From NCBI GenBank assembly GCA_910574455.1, contig CAJSYZ010000001.1, positions 1,031,961-1,095,960 of the forward strand: 64,000 bases of DNA. The letters are read 5' to 3'. The notes under the pieces are model-generated. The model was given only the letters and a program-made list of their open reading frames with translations. It was not told the origin of the DNA and ran no database searches. Below are positions 55,450 to 64,000 of this stretch, in pieces. The stretch comes from Trichaptum fuscoviolaceum (Eukaryota; Basidiomycota; Agaricomycetes; Hymenochaetales; Trichaptaceae). Within the stretch, counting starts at the first letter, position 1. The number at the start of each line of letters is the position of its first letter. A program made the translations under genes and the position numbers.

Positions 55450-56770
55450 CTCTCGCACGGCTCAAGGCGCACTGCCTCTGCGTTGTATCGTACAACACCG
55501 AGCTTTTGACGGCGAATTACTAGAGCCTTTCAATGCGCTTGGTGAGAGTTGCACTTTCGCCATTGGCGTCACAAGCAGACCATCCTAGAAACGCGCCCAA
55601 CGTTTAGGGCTATGCCTCTCGTCAACGACAACCTCAGTGTCACTGAAAAGGTTGATGATAGCTTGGACCAGGACTTGAATCTCCTCGCGTTGAGCAAGAT
55701 GCAAGTACGATGCATACTTCGGATGCAACAACTAGTTCAATCACATTAGAATAGTGAAGGAGTCAAGTGATTGATCGACTAACCTTGATCAAGAAAGATG
55801 ATGCGAAAGTGATGAAGATGCACTGAGCTTCTGGACCATGCTGCAAGTAGATTTTTTGAGTGCTCAATTCATCAATGAAGACACGTAAGACGTCCGAAGC
55901 AGCGTTGTAACATTGTAGAGGAGTTAGAACAAGGAAGTTCGTCGAAGGGAGAAAAGATACGCACTCGGTTGAAGAAAGTTGTTTGGTCGGAATGGGCTTT
56001 CCCGACAAACGAGTGTTGGAAACCGAAAGAAAGTGATAAGGCGCGAGTAACGAAAGGCAAGTTTTACGAGGCTGTTACGGAAGCGCGCTTGGTCGTCGTC
56101 AGAGTCCGTATTCTGGCCCAATCGCTCATTCCATTCCGCCTCCATATTTACGAGCTTCTCATCGGTTTCCGCAGCAAGCTTGTTTATCTCGAGACTCTGT
56201 ATAAACAACAGTTCATTAGCTATTGTATAGCAAAGCCGAAAGAAGAAAACATACCCTGTCCAAACCTGTGGGACTGCTCGCACTGCTGTAAATCTTTTTC
56301 TTGAATTCATTCATGACGCTCAGTTCCGCATTGTATCCTGCCAGATGTATGTCGAAATTCCGGAAGTTGTACGGCGACGATTTCCACCACTCTGCAGAGT
56401 GCGTTGCGAGATAGTCGCTGTCGGCAATCGTGCTCTGCCTCCCATGCCAGCTACTTGTCGATCGGTCCAAGTTGTAGCAGTTTAGCCATACGCGGGTACA
56501 AGCAGTTCTCGTGCATGCGTCTCGTTCCTCGGACGGACTGAAGGAGGTACGTGAAGGTTCAAATTGGTTGCTACTGGAATGGCAAGTCCAAGGTAAAGCC
56601 ACGTCCGATCTTCCTCCCATTGCCGCATAGGGTCCAGGTATAATGACAGTAAAATGTACGCAGAGACTGTCTCCACTGTCTTCGGGCCACTGATTAGGGC
56701 AGTTCCTGCAGCAAGTTGAGCATATGTTATCAGTTCTTCATACAGTCCGGGACGTCCCGAGTAGTATCGC
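55450..56770 (-). pseudogene. Fungal transcription factor (Fungal_trans domain), broken C-terminal part
   Basis: Read on the minus strand: RPGLYEELITYAQLAAG, then TALISGPKTVETVSAYILLS, then EEDRTWLYLGLAI and RVWLNCYNLDRSTSS. Further blocks are STIADSDYLATHSAEWWKSS and, further down, ASDVLRVFIDELSTQKIYLQ. This is the middle-homology region of Zn2Cys6 regulators. Frames break at HARELL|VPAYG (1 bp) and again in the last 250 bp (HPKYASYLHLAQREEIQVLV, with a stop in front). The Zn2Cys6 DNA-binding part is missing. No regulated pathway can be inferred. Confidence 0.75.
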
Positions 56771-57059
56771 GAGTGGCTCCATATGCAGTTTTGTCCTCCA
56801 GCTTAACTACCACTTGCACCTCGCTGTTTTGGACTTCAACACTTCTGGCACGACTGCTGCGCGGGCTCCTGCTCCTTTCCCTTTCCTTCGCGCCTTTCGT
56901 CGCGAGCGTCATTTGTGCGATGAGTCCGAAGGGAGCTGCGGATGTTGCGGGTAGAGGAGCAAGGCGTGGAGGTTGCGGTGTCTTCCGCCTTCCGCCTGCT
57001 GAGCTATGTTGTGAAGGGTACGCCGACCCTTCACGAACCGACCCGCCAAGCGTTGATGA

Positions 57060-58800
57060 GGGTGAAGCGCGCCTAACGATTCGCCCTGCTCAAACTCGAA
57101 GTCAATGTACGCCTTCCAAAGGTTTTCGGAGTACGACAGCGGCTGCTGCGATGTGCCGAGTTCGAATTTGGCTCGCGCTCGTGAATAGTCCACGAGCGCC
57201 GCCTCGATCTGGGCGACTTGGATTCAGGCCGAGGAGTTCGTTGGATCATATTCGATGTACTTTTCGTAGAGCGTCCGCACGCAGTCAAATTGTCGAAGCT
57301 GAAAGACAATGTTAGTAAACCATGCGAATGATAAGAGCAATTGTAGGTACGTCAAGCTCAAGTTCGATATAGCCTTTGAAGAGCTTTTCCCTAGGACACA
57401 TGCCGATTGCAGCACCGAGCAATTTGCGTGCTGCGGGTAGATCAAGTCGCCGAAAGTTCGCAAACATGAGCCACAGCTTCGCAAACGTGAATTGCTTGTG
57501 GGGGACCACTTGTAACGCTGTTCGGTATACTTGCCGTGTCCAATCATAATCCTGCGTGGGCGGTTGTTAGCAGTTGAAAAAGAGACATGAAAGAAACACC
57601 AGACTTTTGTATCCACTTCTTCAAACAATGCGTAGTCCAGCCACAGAAAGATGTATTGTCTCCAGTGACGCTTCAAGTCACCGGGGGGTATTTGCGCAAC
57701 AGCTCGCTCGTGGACTTCACGAACCCGGTTTATCGCGCTTTCAATCTCGTCCTCAGATGCGTCTTCCTCCCAAAGTGACCTCAGTGAGTCTTCTCCCAAG
57801 CGAGCATAGTCAGACCATACGTCGTAATTTCGACCGTCGTGCGCAAGTTCTTCCTCATATTGGACCCTCCTCTTCCCCAGAACAGTGGTTTCGAGGGTGT
57901 TTCAAGTTCCATGCCACTTTTTCAAACGGTAGCATAGAGTGCCTGGGGCTTGGAGCGAGGTAATCTGTCCAGCGCGAACTAAAGGGCTTTAAAACTTAGA
58001 AGCACATAAGCTTGGGGAGTGCATACCTTGTAGATTACCTTAGTTCGGTCGTACTCCTTCAATCGAGTTTCCATCTTCACGAAAGCGCTAAACACCGCCT
58101 GCGGCTTCTCGATTTGTTCCGCATCATCACCTAAGAACTCTAGTGCCATCTGGAACACCTCACGAGGCTTGTCAGGCCTGATTCGCTCCTCCTCAAACTT
58201 CGCCGACTTGACTCGGACGCGGGGTTCAGGTCGAACAGCAACCCACCGCTTGGATATCGCGGTCGCGCGATCAAGTTCTTCGTATCGCTCTTCGAGCTTG
58301 ATGTACGCCTGCCATGCCTTGTCCTCTGGCTCCCACTGCGTCCATCGCTCAACCACTTGACGCGCGCCAGCGACGTTTCTGAGCAGTTCCTCCAAATACA
58401 CGTATTTATACCAGAGTTGGTCGATGCGCGGCAACAAAGTCACTACTCGGTCAAACAAATTGCGTGCATGCTGGACGTTTCGCCCCATCAGTCACAACTC
58501 CTGTGATTTTGATGGTGTACGTACCTCCCAATTCTTTCCGTTTCAAGTCAGCACCTGAAAGATGAACCCAGCCATGAAAACATACAAATTTCCCCTCGTC
58601 CGCCGAACCCTCTCCTCGAACTCCTCACCCTTCCGGCCTCGGTATTCATGTTCCTCAAGGTCGTCAATGCGTCGTTTTGGCGCGCGAAAAACTGTTTCCT
58701 GGCACTCTTGTCCTTCCCGAAGCAGTTGTTCTGCAGTAATATACTTAAGCTTAAGCACCATCCTTGAATAAGAGTGATTGGGTACATACATGTATCGAGT
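57060..58800 (-). pseudogene. CLF1: Clf1/Crooked-neck-like HAT-repeat splicing factor, broken copy
   Basis: Clf1 is a TPR-like HAT-repeat scaffold of the NineTeen complex in pre-mRNA splicing. Visible: [100 protein letters not shown] and [20 protein letters not shown]. The second HAT repeat is deleted between RRTRGN and RNVQHARN (58500-58600). Several conserved Trp are lost ([12 protein letters not shown] for VWVKWAKFEEE) and frames shift near 57560 and 57950. The C-terminal third is missing, and the copy runs directly into the transcription factor remnant. A working copy must exist elsewhere because Clf1 is essential. Confidence 0.8.
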
Positions 58801-58830
58801 TTCCGAGATCAGAACTGTAAGGAGCGGCAT

Positions 58831-61800
58831 TGGCGGGTGTTGATAGGAGAAAAGGCACAGGCAAGTCCGCAGAAGTTCGAGTTCAACATCAATTTTCCTA
58901 TTGTGGGAAACAACAGAATCTTGTAAAAAATTCTAAGTCCTCATTCACTTGAGCACTGAAATCCTGACTTGCACTCTGATGTAATGACAGACGGCTTGCA
59001 TCCTGAAACACTCCTTATTTCAGTGAGGTAAGGCAATCAGTGTACTAGATAACGGGCCGAGCTTCGCCGGCAGATCCCTTACTCCACCATGATGAGAAAG
59101 TGTGAAAGAAAGAGAATTGATAAAAATTGAAACAAGCTGAAGAGTAGTAAAAGGTGTTTTACAGCCCAAGCAAGAGAGCACCTACTGCTGGGATTGGATG
59201 AGGTGAAGGCACAACGTCGTAGTATTTGTTGCTGACTAATATTCCCACGAAGGACAGTGGCAGGTATCCCACGGCAATTTAGGGGATACAGTGCCCTTTA
59301 CTCCCAATGGGAGTAAGGGAATTTTCAGACGAAGTAGCGACCCTTCAGGCGGGTGCCAGCCAAATCAGGCAGCGTCAGGACGCGTCAGTTGCCATAAGCA
59401 GAAGGAAGTTTCCCTGATGCAGTAGCAGTGAAAAAAAAAAAAAAACTTGTGGCAGTGCCAGCCTGAGTGAAAAGCCGACTCGCCCGAAGCTCGTTTCATC
59501 GCCTTATTTAGCTTGCCGCCGCGGTGTGAATCCTGCTAATAGTATTTAGAGAGTGCACTCAGGCTGAAACTTCTCTTTCCCCAGCACACTTCTCGGTGGA
59601 ATGATGAACTACATGTCAGAATCAGCAATCACTACTGGCCTTGACCAAACTCAGGATCCTCAGTCCGCCATGATAGAAGCTGGGGTTGCTGGCAACATAT
59701 TTACAGTAAACCATGCTAGTGTAGTCAATGGCCACTGTGTGTGTCAGAAATATTGGAAGGATTCTCCTCTATGCTTTCTGATATTGGTATGTTTACATTT
59801 TTCAACATTAAGTAGCTCGTTGTATGCTGACGCTTTCCTCTCTAAGCAACTGATGATACATTTGTCCGTTCTCCTTGTCAAATGTCGCTTTCATTGATAT
59901 CTGACCTCTTCGTCCCATAAATTTAGACATCTCGGATTCGGTCCTGGGCCTGCTTCATTTGCAAACTCTTTGACACTGTTCATGTTACCTATCATGGTCA
60001 GTGTTATACAGGCCTCCTCGTATCTCAAGCAGCATAATACACGCTTCCGGAATCAACGAAAGGTACGTTAGATATACATTCTCTTTTCGAGCTTCTGCAT
60101 GAAGGCCTGAAATAATGTCTTTAGTTACATGAAGTGATCAACTATTTGGACCAGATTCCGAGTGTTTTGTTCTTTATTTCTCTCTGTGCAATCACTTTCT
60201 CTTCCCCTGTTGTCGGTGCAGTGCCTGTGTTTGCAATCAGTATTGTGGCGTGTATTTTTGCCGGATTTGTTGTTCGCTATCTTTGCTACTTGTTCTTCGA
60301 CTAACTGCATATTGCTCTGCTTAATCTACTATACCCTCAATGTGTTTCCTTGCTTTGTTCGATGCTGTGGGACGATCTTCTGTACATAGAACTTGTTGTC
60401 ATTTAATAATCCGTCCACAACACGCTATTTGTTTCAGACTCACCCTACACTGGCTCACATAGATTGATCTACAAGCCTCCCGGAAAGAGTGAGGTAGCAC
60501 TGTGTTCTGGCCGAACAACTGACACAGCAACAGAACAGGCGTATAGTCATGTAGCGGGGTATTGGAAGACGCATATTAGCCTACTATCATTTCAGTGCAC
60601 CGCACAAGTGTGCTTGAGTACGTTATTGGCAGTGAGTTGATCACACCCTGTCTGGAGATGCTTGTGAGATAGGGTGTACTTGAATTTGTAAGACATATGC
60701 CCAATATCTAGTAGGATCAATTTAAACTATAAGCTTCATCCAATTTCATCAATGCTAACCTTACCAGCTTCAGATTTCATAGCCGCTAGCTTCGTTTCAA
60801 TGCGGTACCGCAAACCTAGAATCCAAGTATGAGCGCAAAGCGAATTAGGGATAGGAAAGGAACGGCGCAAAAGGAACTAGTGGATACGGTTAGTCTGAAG
60901 GAAGTAACAATGGAAAAGGAGTAGTAAGGAGAGACACTTATCGATAAGCGCAAGCTTTGGCGACCAGTTGAAGCACAATAGAGGGCAGCGGCAACTCATT
61001 AGCATATTAGACCTATTATGGCTGATTAGAGAGCTCTTGAATGGTAAAGTTACGACCAAAACGACATAGGAGGTCAACTTGATCGGCGAGGTCCTGAAGG
61101 TTTGCCGTAGCTATGTAGTAATCTGGGCTCTTGCTACTGCGACCGCCTTCTGGATTGGATAGGTTTATTGTACGAGGATGCCGGAGAAGATGATAGGGAG
61201 TTCGTGGACGCGCTTGAAGACGGTGATAAGCAACCAAACGAATTTGAAACTGCGGTGTTTTTTCTTACTAGTGCGCCGCTACAAAATTCACGTGAGATAA
61301 TTAGATCGGCTACCTGATTGAGCATTGTCAAGAAAACGAAGTCACATACTGAGTTCTATGCCTACCTCTTTTCGAAATTCAAGCATTATCTTTAAGCTGA
61401 GATATAGCCCATCTAGTCAATTCATGGACGTGGTGATAGTAGAGAATGAGAAAGTGTGTGACCTCGGTCCCTCTGGCAGCGTCGACTCAAACTTCCAAAA
61501 AAGGACTCGGAGTCGGAGTTGAGATAACTTAAAGGTCCGAGTCGCATGCCAGTGTCAGTGCGTGTCTCCATCCAATGTCTCTCTTTCTTTGCATCCGGCA
61601 CGTTTAACATTGACTGTATCATCTATACACTATTGCTTTCCTGCTGAACCGGAGCGTACCCTAATCGCTCGTGCCCGCCACAGCAAAAAATGAAGCCGAG
61701 CATCTTAACGTCGTCTTCAAGATGGCAGAACGTCTACACCTAGTCGTGAGCCCTCTCCAAGCAGGTGAATGAGCTTCAACTATACTTTCGATGCTTCACT

Positions 61801-63099
61801 CTGCTCTCCTTTTCTCTTGATCCTCTCAAATTGTAGGCTGTATCTCAGAATAGGTCCCACGCGGTATGGACATATCATCTCAACCTGTTCTGACGGGTCA
61901 ATGATTTTCCCTCCGTTGTTGGCGATCAATTTGTGACAGCTGCAGGCAGGATCGTCAAAATAAAAGAAATTATTCGTCATTGTATCTTCGCTCAAGAGCT
62001 TGGCTCTATCTAAAATTGATTCTCATTCTCCGTAGTTTGAAAATCATGATCGGCCCTTCAACCGAGTTTGCTAGTGGTTTCTTCCAGTTAAACTATTTTT
62101 GACGTCTTTCCCTTTAATCAATTGTAGGTCCGGTGTCCTTTGCTGGAGAGCCGTCCGGAAAGCATTGGAAAACACAGTGGCATGGAAATTGCAGTGGTGC
62201 GTGCTATCTGGACACGGAAGAGAGAGAGATGTTATTTGTGTATAGGAGGTGGGAGGTGCTTCGGATGCGTGTTAGTGTTGTGCACTAAACTTGAGAGCGC
62301 ATCCCCTCCTTTGAATGTATTTGTTACGGACTATTATTCAACGCTTTTTCTTTGACCATCTTCGCCTTGAGTTAATGACTTCAGGCATTCTGCTTCGTGT
62401 TAGTTATCTTTATCTTAGCTTTCGGTCTCGCGGTTCGTCCCACTATGCCTCTTGTCCATTCATTTTCGGTCGATTTACGACTATCTGTTTCTGATTCCCT
62501 TAATGAGATAGCGATGGGTATCAACTTGAATATGAAAAGAGGTATGGTCATATTGTGAAGTTTATGCTCTGCAGAGATATAGGAACTGATTGATCCCACA
62601 TTGTGGTACACGGGCCCATCGCCACGGCTATATGTGAAAAGACAGGGGGATTCAGCGGCTATGCGGGGAACATTCTGAGGGGGGGGGAGTAGTGATGTAG
62701 AGCAAAACTCTGGGAAGGATTAAGATGTAGATCGTGCAGTTTCCGCAGTCTTGGTGAATGGACGAGGTAGTGTCTCTGGCGGCTGCCAGGGTTTGCCGCA
62801 TAGTAAAACGTACGTCCGTAGCGATAAACGACTTTCGAATTCCAAGAGACAAAAGTTCAAATGGAGGTAATTGAATGCTTCGCGCCTGTCTCAAATATAA
62901 AGGCCTCGGTGCTGACGATTCACGTAGGACACAAGCTCTTCCCCCCTACCACCCCGAAAGCGACCGCTTCTTATACGTTCATCGTAGCTCAACATCACCA
63001 CTGAAGAGGGGTATAACTCAACCCTATCATCTTCAATTAGCTTGTTTCAACCGACTCGTGGCTCACCCCAGCTAATGTGAAGTCGAGCACTTCCTATCG
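58831..63099. other. Long stretch without a supported gene
   Basis: Contains an A15 run near 59431 and a G9 run near 62681. A possible minus-strand spliced remnant lies at about 60750-61330 (blocks GLRYRIETKLAAMKSEAG and ATANLQDLADQVDLLCRFGR look coding but cannot be joined or named). A 71-codon minus-strand frame at 61780-61995 has no recognised motif. The rest shows only short random frames. Confidence 0.4.
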
Positions 63100-63129
63100 C
63101 TATCGTCGGTGTGCGCAGTGCAAGGGCTC

Positions 63130-63900
63130 AAATCGAGTAGAGCGCCAATGACTCTGGATGAGTTGGACGGCAAGAGCGAAATTGCTGCTGCTTTCAGTGA
63201 CACCAGGGCCAGGGCTGTAGTGTATGCAGGTGGGGTGGCAAAGGCGCACAGGTGAAGAATAGCGTGGCTGTAGTGAACATGATGAATCGAGTATCGCGAA
63301 GTGAATGAGGGGATGCCAATGACGGTGGGAGGTGGTTATGTGTCGAGTACGTATAACCTTTTCCTTTACTTGAACTATAACACTAATAAGATATGTGGCG
63401 TCTCTCTTTCCCCTCCAGGTCTCGTACCTCCATTCCGAGTCTCATCCATGAACTCCGCACACATCACGCACATTTGCGAAATTAGACAAACCGGGTCAAG
63501 GCGTACATGGGGCTTGATGCACGACATCCGCCTCTTGCACAGTGACTTCTAATTGAACGGTGTGTATTTTTCTAGTTAATACCATCAAATTATTGAATGA
63601 CAACATCACGTAGCATTGAAATATCTTTGCTTCCGGGCCTGCGGACCTGACTCTGGTGCATATTAAGCATTTACTATGGACTCAATCAATCTATCCACAC
63701 TGAGTCTTTGATGCTTTCAACACGACATGGCTTGGAGGCCAACTCTACCCCGGGGCTTTTCTGAAGCTTCCGTTTACCCTGCATGCAAGAGACAGATGAA
63801 GGTTGATACGACACCGAGAGACAAGTTAGGAAGCTTGTTATGCACTCTTGCGACTCAATAATTACTGAGCTGTCTATCCTCCACCATGTTTGCTGGAGAT
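63130..63900 (+). pseudogene. Decayed copy of the protein kinase gene at 18.7-22.3 kb
   Basis: Nucleotide similarity in the same order as 20640-21570. GTGAACATGATGAATCGA matches the VAVKMMNR strand (Lys now Asn). CTCGTACCTCCATTC matches the SYLHS block. GGCTTGATGCACGACATCCG...CACAGTGAC matches GWMHGVGLVHRD (HRD now HSD). AATATCTTTGCTTCCGG matches NIFASAG, and CTCTTGCGACTCAATAATTAC matches YALATRQLP. Stops and indels are frequent and introns are retained, so this is an old DNA-level duplication. Confidence 0.75.
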
Positions 63901-64000
63901 TATTCCACATATAGTCAATGAAATGATCATCACAATGCATAATTTCCAATCACACCATGATTTTAAGAGAAGCAGATACCCCCAAAGCAGAACCGGGGTG

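Overview
The window looks like genomic DNA from a basidiomycete, most likely an Agaricomycete. Genes are cut by many 46-65 bp introns with GT..AG ends, and host genes are typical of that group (DUF6533 membrane protein, mS33, SUV3, NmrA-like protein, long serine-rich CAMK-like kinase). I cannot name the species. All exon limits were read by eye from splice motifs, reading frame and family knowledge.

Region 1 (1-22.3 kb) is ordinary host sequence: the C-terminal part of a RhoGEF, a short-chain dehydrogenase, a carboxymuconolactone decarboxylase/AhpD-like protein, a divergent pair of mitochondrial genes (ribosomal protein mS33 and RNA helicase SUV3), an NmrA-like protein, a DUF6533 protein, an unrecognised conserved-looking protein and a 1138-residue protein kinase. 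Between SUV3 and NmrA lies about 2.7 kb of decayed sequence.

Region 2 (22.97-53.40 kb) is the unusual part. Two arms of about 0.8-1.0 kb, each packed with a degenerate repeat centred on GTCAACC, face each other in inverted orientation 30.4 kb apart. Their outer ends match (AAAATRGGAGTCTGCCCT) and abut the same 9-bp word, ATTAGTAAT. Inside lies a transposase with Mutator-like (MULE) features: a D-D-E triad, a C-x2-H motif and a SWIM zinc finger. It appears to be fused through charged linkers to two successive Ulp1-type cysteine protease domains. Further cargo includes a PHD-finger gene with a possible caspase-like dyad, a long unknown protein of about 885 codons, and a small unknown gene. Fragments of host genes (FAD oxidase, FANCM/Mph1-type helicase) lie at the inner edges of the arms. 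I read this as a giant, decaying, cargo-carrying MULE.

Two younger elements are nested in it. One is a 4.2-kb non-autonomous LTR retrotransposon with LTRs identical by eye and a TTGGG target duplication. The other is a 4.47-kb unit bounded by a perfect 61-bp inverted repeat. It has jumped into an intron of the second Ulp1 domain and carries a broken group III histidine kinase.

Region 3 (53.4-64 kb) is a gene graveyard with small terminal-inverted-repeat elements: a 517-bp MITE with a 9-bp target duplication, a 1-kb TIR element, a broken fungal transcription factor, a broken Clf1/Crooked-neck splicing factor, and a dead copy of the region 1 kinase.
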